From NCBI GenBank assembly GCA_902826155.1, contig CADEDU010000010.1, forward strand, positions 93,264 through 134,460: 41,197 bases of DNA, given 5' to 3'. Positions 1 through 7,686 of this stretch are shown in pieces. The stretch's first letter is position 1. Each line of letters opens with the position of its first letter. The stretch comes from an uncultured beta proteobacterium. GTDB taxonomy: Bacteria; Pseudomonadota; Gammaproteobacteria; Burkholderiales; SG8-39. The notes below the pieces were generated by a model. That model ran no database searches. It was not told the origin of the DNA and saw only the letters and a list, made by a program, of their open reading frames with translations. Both the position numbers and the translations under genes were made by a program.

Positions 1-113
1 ACGTACGGAACCTTCTCGCGCACCAGGAATTCGGCGATCAGCTCGCCGCCTTTCCTGGAAAGCGGCGCGCTTTGAGCGGGCAGGGTCAGGCCCTTTTCGG
101 CGGGCTTATTCAT
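1..113 (-). CDS. Thiamine-diphosphate-dependent enzyme, N-terminal fragment (partial)
   Basis: Only the first 37 codons lie in the window; the gene continues beyond base 1. The ATG at 113 (minus strand) follows an AAGGAG ribosome binding site seven bases upstream, so the start is well supported. The peptide runs through a short polar leader (MNKPAEKGLTLP...) into GGELIAEFLVREKVPYV. That resembles the first helix and strand of the pyrimidine-binding domain of the acetolactate synthase/benzoylformate decarboxylase family, where a G-x-x-x-x-x-x-L-x-x-x-x-V-x-x-V pattern is usual. The assignment rests on this one motif; the catalytic Glu and the GDG cofactor motif are outside the window. Another Rossmann-like enzyme is possible. 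Confidence 0.5.
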   Translation of the reverse strand, partial: MNKPAEKGLTLPAQSAPLSRKGGELIAEFLVREKVPY

Positions 114-647
114 AGCGGGACTCCTTGTGCGCCAATAACGGTGCGCTGTCGAGGGGTTGCGGTGGTGAGTCTGGTGCGTTGGCGAGAGTGGTCGCGGTGG
201 CGAGACTGGCCGCCGTGGCGAAGTGGCCTGTATTGTGAGGGATCTCGCGCCGCGCTTGCGGAACGCACCCGATCGTCGCGGCCGCACCCTTTCCGACTTG
301 GTCGGCATGGGCGCCGCGCAGTGTCCTGGATACGCGGCTTGCGGCGCGCTCCCACGACCCGGATACACGCGCCATGACTCGAACCCGGATTTCAATGAAT
401 AATGTCCCGTAACCGACGCGCAACAGATTCCACGCTTGGTCAAGTCACGGCCGCCTGCTCAAGCCCCAGCAACTGAACGGTAGGGAACTTTGCCACGGCC
501 CGGCTGCACGATGGATTCTGCGGTTACCGCAGCACGCTCTATAGTTGCTGTTTGGGAAGCACCCGAGATGGCGAGCAAGCCGCCACCAAGTGTGGACGCC
601 GTCGATCTGTTGGCCACCGCAATCCCTGATTCCCTCGCCTTCGGGCC
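114..647. other. 534-bp intergenic region between divergent genes
   Basis: No convincing gene is seen here; short open frames on both strands lack ribosome binding sites and recognisable motifs. It separates the minus-strand partial gene from the plus-strand glycan operon and should hold both promoters. An 18-bp tandem repeat occupies 163-230. A weak sigma-70-like pair for the plus strand is ATGACT (374-379), an 18-bp spacer and AATAAT (398-403), in a locally AT-richer patch; it would leave a leader of about 240 bases before the glycosyltransferase, so I treat it as only suggestive. Confidence 0.5.
163..230. repeat. Imperfect 18-bp tandem repeat, about four copies
   Basis: Units are TGGTGAGTCTGGTGCGT (163-179), TGGCGAGAGTGGTCGCGG (180-197), TGGCGAGACTGGCCGCCG (198-215) and the partial TGGCGAAGTGGCCTG (216-230). 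The second and third units differ at only a few positions. The array lies 50-117 bases upstream of the minus-strand partial gene, so it sits in that gene's leader or promoter region. It may be a replication-slippage array or a set of helically phased protein sites; nothing in the sequence decides this. Confidence 0.6.
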
Positions 648-1682
648 ATGACGACCGCACCCGCCACGGACAATCAGCCCACCTTCGCGCCCCATTCGAG
701 CGGCCCGACGCGTGGCAAGGTCGCCGCGCCCGGCAACGCGTGGCCGATGGTCTCCGTGATCATTCCGGTGTTCAACGCAGCGCCTTACCTGCGCGAATCG
801 CTGGACAGCGTCCTGTCGCAGGACTATCCGGACATTGAAGTCGTTGTCGTCGACGACGGCTCGTCCGACGACAGCCTCGCCATTCTGCGCAGCTATGGCG
901 CACGTATCCGGTTGCTGCAGCAACAACGCCGTGGACCGGGGGCGGCCCGCAACCGCGCCGTGCAGGAAGCGCGCGGCGAATACCTCGCCTTCCATGACGC
1001 CGACGACGTATGGCTGCCGGGAAAATTGCCCACGCAGATTCGGTTCATGCTCGATCATCCAGAGCATCGCATCGTCTTCGGTCAGTTCGCGTTCTGGGAG
1101 GCCGACGCCGACAATCGCTTTCCCGACCCGGCCCGGTTCGTTGCCCAACCGGATATCTGGCAGGTCAAGCAGAACCTGTCGGGCAAGATATACGTCGACG
1201 AGCTGGCCGAGAGCTGCATCGCGATGATCACGCCGATCATCCACCGCGAGGTGTTCACCGCAGTGGGCGGCTTCGATGAGTCGCTGCTTGCCGGCTCGGA
1301 CTATGATTTCTGGTTGAAGGCGACCTACCGCTTCTCCGCGCACAAGATGCCGAACTGCTTCGCGGCGTATCGCATCCACTCCAAGGGCGTCACCGGCACC
1401 CCCAAGACCACCAATTTTCCGTTCGTGGTGCTCAAGCGAGCGATCGACACCTTCGGGCTGACCGGCCCCGACGGCCGCTCCGTCGAGCGGTCCGCCATGT
1501 ATCAACGCATGGCCGACACCTGGCTCAACTTCGCCGTCGTCCACACGCAGAACGGCAGCAGGCGCATCGCGCTGCATGCTCTGGCGCAGTACCTGCGCTA
1601 TTCACCGCGCCGACTGGGAGCAGTGCGCAGGGCGGGGTCGTCGCTGATGCGTCTGCTCACCAATCGGCGAGGCGGCGGGTGA
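648..1682 (+). CDS. Glycosyltransferase family 2
   Basis: Transfers a sugar from a nucleotide-sugar donor in assembly of a surface polysaccharide or lipopolysaccharide. The GT-A fold starts at about residue 34 with VSVIIPVFNAAPYLRESLDS, followed by the nucleotide-binding VVVDDGSSDDS near residues 67-76 and the metal-binding acidic cluster FHDADD at 116-120. No membrane segments are evident, so it is probably cytoplasmic at the inner membrane. The protein has 344 residues, typical for the family. Neither the ATG at 648 nor the in-frame ATG at 747, just before the catalytic domain, has a good ribosome binding site, so the first 33 residues are uncertain. The stop overlaps the GTG start of the next gene by four bases, indicating translational coupling. 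Acceptor and sugar cannot be inferred. Confidence 0.88.
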   Translation: MTTAPATDNQPTFAPHSSGPTRGKVAAPGNAWPMVSVIIPVFNAAPYLRESLDSVLSQDYPDIEVVVVDDGSSDDSLAILRSYGARIRLLQQQRRGPGAARNRAVQEARGEYLAFHDADDVWLPGKLPTQIRFMLDHPEHRIVFGQFAFWEADADNRFPDPARFVAQPDIWQVKQNLSGKIYVDELAESCIAMITPIIHREVFTAVGGFDESLLAGSDYDFWLKATYRFSAHKMPNCFAAYRIHSKGVTGTPKTTNFPFVVLKRAIDTFGLTGPDGRSVERSAMYQRMADTWLNFAVVHTQNGSRRIALHALAQYLRYSPRRLGAVRRAGSSLMRLLTNRRGGG

Positions 1683-3280
1683 CGCAGACGTCGACCGGCA
1701 TCGTCGTTTTCACCGCCGATCTGTCGTACTCGGTGCGCCGCGGTATCGTCGAGATCGATCGCGCAACGCCTGGGCTGCGCTGGCTGATCGTGCTGCAGTC
1801 GAAGCGGCACACGGTCCGCACCGCTGCGCGCAGCCAATGGCGCAACCTGCGCCGCAATGGCTGGCGCTGGATCCCCTACCAGAGCAGCGACCTGTGGCGA
1901 CGCGTCATCACGCGCGCGGCCGTGCAAGCCCCCGCCGATGCTCCAGGCAATGCGTTCACGCTCGCCCGCGTGGAATCACAGCCGAACGTGCGCGTGCTGC
2001 GGGTACCAGACATGCATGGCGAGCCCGCGCTGCAGGCAGTGCGGGAGTTCGCGCCGCATCTCGGCCTGTCGATCGCGGCCCCCATCCTGCGACGGGCACT
2101 GTTCGCAATCCCGAAGCTTGGAACCATCAATCTGCATAAGGGCAAGGTTCCCGACTATCGCGGCATGCCGCCGGCGTTCTGGGAGATGTGGACCGACCAG
2201 CAAGCGGTCGGCTGCACCGTCCACTGGGTCGACGACAAACTCGATACCGGCGCGATCGCCGGTCAGGCCACCGTGGAGCGGCAGCGCTACTCGTCGGTGC
2301 GGGGACTCCAGTTGTCCCTGGATCAGGTCGGCATCGAATTGATGCGCGACGTGGTGCAGGCGTTGCTTCGAGGCGAAGAGCGCGCGCAGCCGCAATCGCC
2401 CGGCGGCAAGACTTATCGCAAGCCGACGATGACGCAGATCGCGGCGCTCGAACGCAAGCTGGCACCGATTGAGCCGGTCGCCACCGCGCCACTCAAGCGG
2501 CTGGCCAAGAACACCATGGCAAGCACGGCGTTTCGCGCATGGCAGTTCGGTCTGGGGTCGCTTCTCGCGCCGCGTGTGATGGTCCTGCTGTATCACCGCG
2601 TCACCGACGAAGTCCGTGACAACCTGACCGTAGGGGTCGCGCAGTTCGAACGCCAGATCGCGTTGGTCCGACAATACTGCCGAACGGTCTCGATCGAGGA
2701 ACTGATCAGTTGGGAATCACCGCCCAAGTCGCGCGAACCGGTCGTGTGCATCACGTTCGACGACGGCTACCTCGACAACTATGTGCACGCCGCGCCGATT
2801 CTCGAGCGCCATCAGGTGCCCGCGGCGTTCTTCGTCTCGACCGGAATCGTCGCATCGAACAACCGCTTTCCCCACGACGTGCGACGCGGCAATGCGCCGA
2901 TCCCGGTGATGCAATGGGATCATCTGCGCGACATGCACGCGCGCGGCTTCACCATCGGCTCGCACTCGGTGAATCACATCGACTGCGCCGGCGAACCGGA
3001 GGAGAAGGTCTGGTCGGAGCTGGTCCAGTCGCGCAACGATCTGCAGCGCGAGCTGGCGATGCGTCCAGAGGACGTGATCTTCGCCTACCCCTACGGCGGG
3101 CGTCAGCACATGACGCCGGCACGGCTCGAACTGGTCAAACGCGCCGGCTACCGCGCCTGTCTGTCGGCGTACGGCGGCGTGAATACGGGCGCTGTCGATC
3201 GGTTCAACGTTCTTCGCCGGGGTATCAACTGGGAATTCTCCGATCAGGCGCTACTGCTCGCGTGCCTCGGTCTGCGATAA
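1679..3280 (+). CDS. Fusion of GART-type formyltransferase and NodB-type polysaccharide deacetylase
   Basis: A 533-residue protein with two catalytic domains. The N-terminal part (to about residue 260) is a 10-formyl-tetrahydrofolate-dependent formyltransferase: the motif NLHKGKVPDYRG gives N151 and H153, and VDDKLDTGAIAG gives D189, matching the Asn-His-Asp catalytic set of GART, Fmt and ArnA. The C-terminal part (about 300-533) is a NodB/carbohydrate esterase 4 domain with ITFDDGY (D361, D362), the metal motif SHSVNH (H429, H433) and a third motif AYPYGG. No signal peptide is seen. GTG is the start, overlapping the upstream stop by four bases after a purine-rich GAGGCGG. It lies between GT2 and GT4 genes, so the substrate is probably an amino sugar or sugar lipid. 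The family parallel is ArnA/ArnD, where formylation of L-Ara4N is later reversed; here both activities share one chain. The chemistry is inferred. Confidence 0.87.
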   Translation: MTQTSTGIVVFTADLSYSVRRGIVEIDRATPGLRWLIVLQSKRHTVRTAARSQWRNLRRNGWRWIPYQSSDLWRRVITRAAVQAPADAPGNAFTLARVESQPNVRVLRVPDMHGEPALQAVREFAPHLGLSIAAPILRRALFAIPKLGTINLHKGKVPDYRGMPPAFWEMWTDQQAVGCTVHWVDDKLDTGAIAGQATVERQRYSSVRGLQLSLDQVGIELMRDVVQALLRGEERAQPQSPGGKTYRKPTMTQIAALERKLAPIEPVATAPLKRLAKNTMASTAFRAWQFGLGSLLAPRVMVLLYHRVTDEVRDNLTVGVAQFERQIALVRQYCRTVSIEELISWESPPKSREPVVCITFDDGYLDNYVHAAPILERHQVPAAFFVSTGIVASNNRFPHDVRRGNAPIPVMQWDHLRDMHARGFTIGSHSVNHIDCAGEPEEKVWSELVQSRNDLQRELAMRPEDVIFAYPYGGRQHMTPARLELVKRAGYRACLSAYGGVNTGAVDRFNVLRRGINWEFSDQALLLACLGLR

Positions 3281-3287
3281 CGGCGTC

Positions 3288-4460
3288 ATGAATCGAACCA
3301 CGGCCCCGCTGGTGGTTCACGTGATCCATCACCTGATCATGGGCGGCATGGAGAACGGGTTGATCAATCTGATCAACGGCATGCCGGCCACTGCCTTTCG
3401 CCACGCGATCGCGTGCGTGGAAGATTTCAACGAATTTCGGCAGCGCATCACGCGGCCCGACGTCGAGGTATTCGCGCTTCGACGCTCGAAGATCGGCGTC
3501 TGGGGTTTGCGTCGCGAGTTGTATCGACTGTTCCGCACACTGCGCCCGGCGATCGTGCACTCGCGCAACATGTCGGGCCTCGATGCGTTGCTGCCCGCAC
3601 GACTCGCGGGCGTCGCGCATTGCGTTCACGGCGAACACGGCTGGGATGTCAACGATCTGGGCGGCAAACGGCTCAAACCCGTCATTCAACGCCGGCTGCA
3701 TTCGCCGCTCATCGATCGCTACATCACCGTTTCGAAGGATCTGGAGCGATATCTGATCCAGCGCGTGGGCGTTCGCGCATCGCGCATCACGCAGATCTAC
3801 AACGGCGTCGACACCGCGCGCTTCGCACCCGCTGCCCACAAACCCGCCGATGTACTGCCCGAGCCCTTTCGCGGCGACGACAAGGTGGTGATCGGCACGG
3901 TTGGTCGCCTGCAGCCGGTGAAGGATCAGGCAACGCTGCTGCGGGCCTTCGCCGCGCTGATCGGCAACAACGCTGAGCTCGCCCAGCGCGCACGACTGGC
4001 CATCGTCGGCTACGGACCGCGGCAGACCGCGCTGCAGGAGCTGGCGGCCTCGCTGGGCATCGCCGAGCACGTGTGGATGCCCGGCGCGCTGAAGAACGTG
4101 CCCGACGTACTGCGCTCGTTCGATGTCTTCGTGCTGCCGTCGCTCGCCGAGGGTATCTCCAACACCATCCTGGAATCGATGGCGGCGGGCCTGCCGGTCA
4201 TCGCCACCGCCGTCGGCGGGAATGTCGAGTTGATCGACGACGGCGAGTCCGGCTGCTTCATCCAGCCCGGCGACGTGCAGGGGCTGGCCGATGTGCTGGC
4301 GCGCTACATCAGCGATACCGGCCTGCGTCGCGGCCAGGGCGCACGCGCGCGCCAGATCGCGATCGAACGCTATGGGTTGGAAGCGATGATCGGTCGCTAC
4401 CAGTCGGTGTACGAAACGCTGATCACGCGAACCGGCGCACCAGCGGCGCGGGTGCGATAG
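3288..4460 (+). CDS. Glycosyltransferase family 4 (EpsH/PEP-CTERM-associated type)
   Basis: A 390-residue GT-B glycosyltransferase that probably adds one sugar to a membrane-linked glycan in the cytoplasm. The N-terminal half opens with VVHVIHHLIMGGMENGLINL, the acceptor-domain signature of this group, and includes VHGEHGWDVNDL. The donor domain has NGVDTARFAP near residues 177-186 and the E-x7-E nucleotide-sugar motif at E288 and E296 in AEGISNTILESMAAG. This pattern resembles sugar transferases associated with PEP-CTERM/EpsH exopolysaccharide systems (the TIGR03088 family as I recall it). The ATG lies seven bases after the previous stop, so it is the third gene of the glycan operon. No flippase, polymerase or exosortase gene is in the window; the rest of the cluster, if any, is elsewhere. 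Confidence 0.87.
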   Translation: MNRTTAPLVVHVIHHLIMGGMENGLINLINGMPATAFRHAIACVEDFNEFRQRITRPDVEVFALRRSKIGVWGLRRELYRLFRTLRPAIVHSRNMSGLDALLPARLAGVAHCVHGEHGWDVNDLGGKRLKPVIQRRLHSPLIDRYITVSKDLERYLIQRVGVRASRITQIYNGVDTARFAPAAHKPADVLPEPFRGDDKVVIGTVGRLQPVKDQATLLRAFAALIGNNAELAQRARLAIVGYGPRQTALQELAASLGIAEHVWMPGALKNVPDVLRSFDVFVLPSLAEGISNTILESMAAGLPVIATAVGGNVELIDDGESGCFIQPGDVQGLADVLARYISDTGLRRGQGARARQIAIERYGLEAMIGRYQSVYETLITRTGAPAARVR

Positions 4461-4575
4461 TCCGCCACGCAAACTCGCCTGAGCAAGTTTCATCCGACGC
4501 AGCGAATCTTCTCGTTTGTCAGCGTCGCGGTTCGCGCCGCACAGTCCCTGCTCCACCCCGTTCATGGAGCACAGC

Positions 4576-5613
4576 ATGGCGCAACTGCATACTTCGTCGC
4601 ACCGCGCGACCCTCGATACTCCGCGGGCTGCCGCAACAGCAGCCGATGACGCGGCGCCTACCCGATCGATGGCCGATCGCGACGGCTGGATCTGGATGGA
4701 CGGTGCGTTCATTCCATGGCGCGATGCCAGGGTGCACGTGCTGACGCACTCGCTGCACTACGGTCTGGGCGTGTTCGAAGGCGTGCGTGTCTATGCCACC
4801 ACGCAAGGTCCGGCGATCTTCCGGCTTCCTGAACACACGCGACGTCTGCGCGAATCGGCGCACATCATGGGCATGCCGCTCCCATATGCGCAGGGGGATC
4901 TGGAACAGGCGCAGATCGAGACCATCCGGCGCAATGGACTAACCAGTGGTTACATCCGACCCCTCGCCTTTCTCGGCGCCGAGAAGATGGGTGTCGACCC
5001 CGAAGGCGCGCAAGTGCACGTTGTGATCGCCGCCTGGCCGTGGGGCACCTACCTTGGTGCGCAGGCGCTGGAGCACGGCATTCGCGTGAAGACCTCCAGC
5101 TTCGCGCGCCACCACGTCAACGTGCAGATGTGCCGGGCGAAGACGGTCTCGACCTACACCAACTCGATCCTGGCCACCCGTGAGGCGAAGCTCGACGGTT
5201 ACGACGAGGCGCTGCTGCTCGACACCGACGGGTTCGTTGCCGAAGGGCCCGGTGAGAACGTGTTCCTGGTGCGCGACGGCGTGCTGATCGAACCGGAGAT
5301 TCAATCCGCGCTCGATGGCATCACGCGCCGCTCGATCATCACGCTCGCGCGCGAGGCGGGCATCGAGGTGATCGCACGGCGCATCACGCGCGATGAGCTC
5401 TACATCGCCGACGAACTGTTCTTCACCGGCACCGCGGCCGAGGTCACGCCGATCGTCGAGCTCGATCGCAGGCGCATCGGCTCCGGTGCGCCCGGCCCGA
5501 TCACCCGGCAGTTGCAGCGCGCATTCTTCGCCTGCGCACGCGGGGAGGACTCACGCCATCGCGATTGGCTGACGATCGTGCCAATGCCCGAGGCCGCATT
5601 GGTCGCGGCGTAA
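4576..5613 (+). CDS. ilvE: Class IV PLP aminotransferase, branched-chain type
   Basis: Interconverts branched-chain amino acids and their 2-oxo acids using 2-oxoglutarate/glutamate in the cytoplasm. The ATG at 4576 is chosen because GGAG lies six bases upstream; in-frame starts at 4516 (TTG) and 4564 (ATG) lack this. The 345-residue product has a polar N-terminal extension of about 35 residues, then WIWMDGAFIPWRDARVHVL and HYGLGVFEGVRVY, typical of bacterial BCATs. The PLP lysine is K189 in CRAKTVSTYTNSILA, and EGPGENVFLV and GITRRSII follow as expected. D-amino-acid transaminase or aminodeoxychorismate lyase share the fold, but the EGVRVY and FRLPEH motifs favour BCAT. It is 115 bases after the glycan operon and is probably transcribed separately or by read-through. 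Confidence 0.82.
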   Translation: MAQLHTSSHRATLDTPRAAATAADDAAPTRSMADRDGWIWMDGAFIPWRDARVHVLTHSLHYGLGVFEGVRVYATTQGPAIFRLPEHTRRLRESAHIMGMPLPYAQGDLEQAQIETIRRNGLTSGYIRPLAFLGAEKMGVDPEGAQVHVVIAAWPWGTYLGAQALEHGIRVKTSSFARHHVNVQMCRAKTVSTYTNSILATREAKLDGYDEALLLDTDGFVAEGPGENVFLVRDGVLIEPEIQSALDGITRRSIITLAREAGIEVIARRITRDELYIADELFFTGTAAEVTPIVELDRRRIGSGAPGPITRQLQRAFFACARGEDSRHRDWLTIVPMPEAALVAA

Positions 5614-5677
5614 CCAGCTGCATCCGGCTGCGCGCAGCGTGGCCGGCGACGGCAGGGCATACCAGCCGGCCTGTTGA

Positions 5678-5689
5678 TGCTGATCAGCA
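5678..5689. promoter_or_regulatory. 12-bp palindrome upstream of ABC operon
   Basis: TGCTGATCAGCA is a perfect palindrome about 70 bases before the first gene of the ABC transporter operon. A regulator could bind here, but palindromes of this length can arise by chance and no clear -35/-10 pair is visible beside it. Confidence 0.2.
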
Positions 5690-5757
5690 CCGGCGCACGC
5701 AGCGTTGCTGTAATTGGAATGTGGTAGACAGACCCTGCCACGCTCCTCCCGAGAGTC

Positions 5758-6543
5758 ATGCTGCCGCGCTGGGTGACCTACGCCTACCTTGCCTATCTGA
5801 TCGCGCCGATCGCGCTGCTCGTCGTCGGCTCCTTCGGCGGGAGTTGGCTCAACACGCTGTTGCCCAGCGGTTTTACCGCTCAGTGGTACGCCGACGTGGC
5901 GATGGACGCGAGCTTTCGCCGCGCGTTCAACGCGAGCCTGATCACGGCAGCGGCCACGTGCACGGCTTGTCTTGTCATCGGGCTCCCACTCGCCTACGCG
6001 GTGTTCCGCTCCAGTCGCCCCGGCGTGCGCGCGTTTGCCCGCCTGCTCTACCAGCTTCCGGTCGCGCTGCCGCCGCTGGTGCTCGCCTTCGGTTTCATCC
6101 TGGTGTTTTCGAGCGATGCGCTGCCGTGGCTGGGGAGCATCTGGCTGCTGGTGGCCGGTCACACGGTGCTTTGCCTGCCTTATTTTCTGCAGGCGGTCGT
6201 CGCCGATATGCAGCGCCTCGGACTGGGCGCACTCGAAGCCGCGGCGGAGTCGCTTGGCAGCAGTCCGCGCCAGCGCTTCTTCCATATCGTCGTGCCGCTG
6301 CTGCGACATTCAATCGTATCGGGGCTCATCGTCGTCGCGGCACTGTCGATCGGCGAGTTCCAGTTCTCGAATCTGGTGGCCGGTTTTCTCAGCCGCACCT
6401 ATCCGGTGGTGCTGCTGCAGGCGTTCTACGGAGCAACCGGGTTCGCCTGCGCGGCAACGGTGATCCTGCTGATGCTGGCGCTGCTCGGGTCGGCTGCGGG
6501 CGCATTCACTGCAGGTCGCACGACCGCGCTCGGGTCGCACTGA
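5758..6543 (+). CDS. ABC transporter permease (PotC/PhnV-like)
   Basis: An inner-membrane channel subunit of 261 residues with about six hydrophobic segments, beginning with YLAYLIAPIALLVVGSFGG. The cytoplasmic EAA loop that contacts the ATPase is ALEAAAESLGSSPRQRFFHI, in the normal place before the last two membrane segments. The sequence style matches importers of the spermidine/putrescine, ferric-iron and 2-aminoethylphosphonate group. The ATG at 5758 follows only a weak GAG-containing site. Its stop is two bases before the ATG of the ATPase gene. A second permease follows the binding protein, so the transporter probably uses a heterodimeric channel. Confidence 0.85.
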   Translation: MLPRWVTYAYLAYLIAPIALLVVGSFGGSWLNTLLPSGFTAQWYADVAMDASFRRAFNASLITAAATCTACLVIGLPLAYAVFRSSRPGVRAFARLLYQLPVALPPLVLAFGFILVFSSDALPWLGSIWLLVAGHTVLCLPYFLQAVVADMQRLGLGALEAAAESLGSSPRQRFFHIVVPLLRHSIVSGLIVVAALSIGEFQFSNLVAGFLSRTYPVVLLQAFYGATGFACAATVILLMLALLGSAAGAFTAGRTTALGSH

Positions 6544-6544
6544 C

Positions 6545-7573
6545 ATGACGAGCGCCGTCAAGCTCGACAACGTCACCTATCGCTACCCCGGCGGCAAGGC
6601 GGGCATCTTCGATCTGTCGCTCGACATCGCGGCAGGCGAGATGATCGTGTGCATCGGCCCCAGCGGCTGCGGCAAGACCACGCTGCTCAAGCTCATCGCC
6701 GGATTCCTGCGGCCCGATCGGGGCACGGTCGCGCTGCACGATGTCGACGTCACCACCGCTTCGGTGCGCGAGCGCCAGCTCGGCATCGTGTTTCAGGCCT
6801 ACGCGCTGTTTCCGCACATGCGCGTGTGGGAGAACGTCGCCTATCCGCTGCGCGTGCGCGGCGCCGCGACAACGGAGCAGCGTTCACGTGCCGAGGCGAT
6901 GCTCGATCTGGTCGGGCTCGTCGGCCTGGGCGATCGGCTGCCCGCGCAACTTTCGGGCGGCCAGCAGCAACGCGTGGCGCTGGCGCGCGCGCTGGTGTTC
7001 GAGCCGAAGGCGCTGCTGCTCGATGAGCCGCTGTCGGCGCTCGATGCCGCCACGCGCGTGGCGATGCGCGACGAGGTGCGACGCATCCAGCGTGCGCAGA
7101 ACGTAGCGACACTGCTGATCACCCACGATCAGGACGAAGCGCTGTCGATGGCCGATCGCATCGTCATCCTCAAGGACGGCCGACTGATACAGGCCGCCTC
7201 ACCGCACGAGATCTACGATCGCCCGGCGAACGCGTTCGTGGCCGGCTTCGTCGGACGCGCCAACGTCATAGATGGCCGCGTGACCGACGCGGCAAACATC
7301 GAGACTTCGCTTGGAACGCTCGCCATGCCAGGGCACGGGCAGCCTGCAGGGCGAACCGTTTCGATGCTGGTGCGGCCCGAGCGGATCATCCCGACGTCCG
7401 AGGCGCAGGGCGAGAACGTCTACGCGGTCTCGGTCGAGCGCGATCGGTTCTTCGGCGCCACGCGGCAGCTCGATCTGAGTTGTGGCGGCGCGCGGCTGAA
7501 GCTTGAAACGGTCGAGCGCGGCGCAGTGCGTTTCGTGCGCATTCCGCGCGAGGCGATCCAGTTGCTTGCCTGA
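6545..7573 (+). CDS. ABC transporter ATP-binding protein (PotA/PhnT-like)
   Basis: The 342-residue ATPase that powers the importer. Walker A is GPSGCGKT at 38-45, the Q-loop lies in VFQAYALFPHM, the signature LSGGQQQRVALARAL starts at L136, and Walker B LLLDEPLSALD has D160 and E161; the switch histidine is in LLITHDQDEAL. A C-terminal region of about 100 residues (from about 240) with VGRANVIDG and MLVRPERI is a TOBE regulatory domain, usual for the polyamine, iron and AEP importer group. It begins immediately after the permease stop. A 113-base gap containing a hairpin separates it from the binding-protein gene. Confidence 0.9.
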   Translation: MTSAVKLDNVTYRYPGGKAGIFDLSLDIAAGEMIVCIGPSGCGKTTLLKLIAGFLRPDRGTVALHDVDVTTASVRERQLGIVFQAYALFPHMRVWENVAYPLRVRGAATTEQRSRAEAMLDLVGLVGLGDRLPAQLSGGQQQRVALARALVFEPKALLLDEPLSALDAATRVAMRDEVRRIQRAQNVATLLITHDQDEALSMADRIVILKDGRLIQAASPHEIYDRPANAFVAGFVGRANVIDGRVTDAANIETSLGTLAMPGHGQPAGRTVSMLVRPERIIPTSEAQGENVYAVSVERDRFFGATRQLDLSCGGARLKLETVERGAVRFVRIPREAIQLLA

Positions 7574-7624
7574 TGACAACGCCCAGCGTGATCGATGCCA
7601 ACCAGCCTTTCAACCCATGCCGCG

Positions 7625-7640
7625 CGGGACGCGTGTCCCG
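7625..7640 (+). other. Intra-operon RNA hairpin before binding-protein gene
   Basis: CGGGAC (7625-7630) can pair with GTCCCG (7635-7640) around a GCGT loop in the 113-base gap between the ATPase and binding-protein genes. No T-run follows, so it is not a typical terminator. Such intercistronic hairpins often act as mRNA-processing or stability elements that raise binding-protein yield relative to membrane subunits; that role is inference here. Confidence 0.3.
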
Positions 7641-7686
7641 ACGGTTTCGCTTCACCCTCCCCTCGAACCCTGCAAAGGAGACGGCC

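Noticed and set aside
459..1577. Long minus-strand open frame of 372 codons opposite the GT2 gene
   Set aside because: It mirrors codon bias of the real gene, has no family motif, and the plus strand encodes a clear glycosyltransferase. Similar antisense frames at 3225-4712, 7420-9141, 12377-13729, 16367-17833 and 26406-28100 were rejected for the same reason.
4471..4490. AAACTCGC/GCAAGTTT hairpin after the GT4 gene
   Set aside because: Seven of eight pairs with a mismatch, low GC stem and no T-run; too weak to call a terminator.
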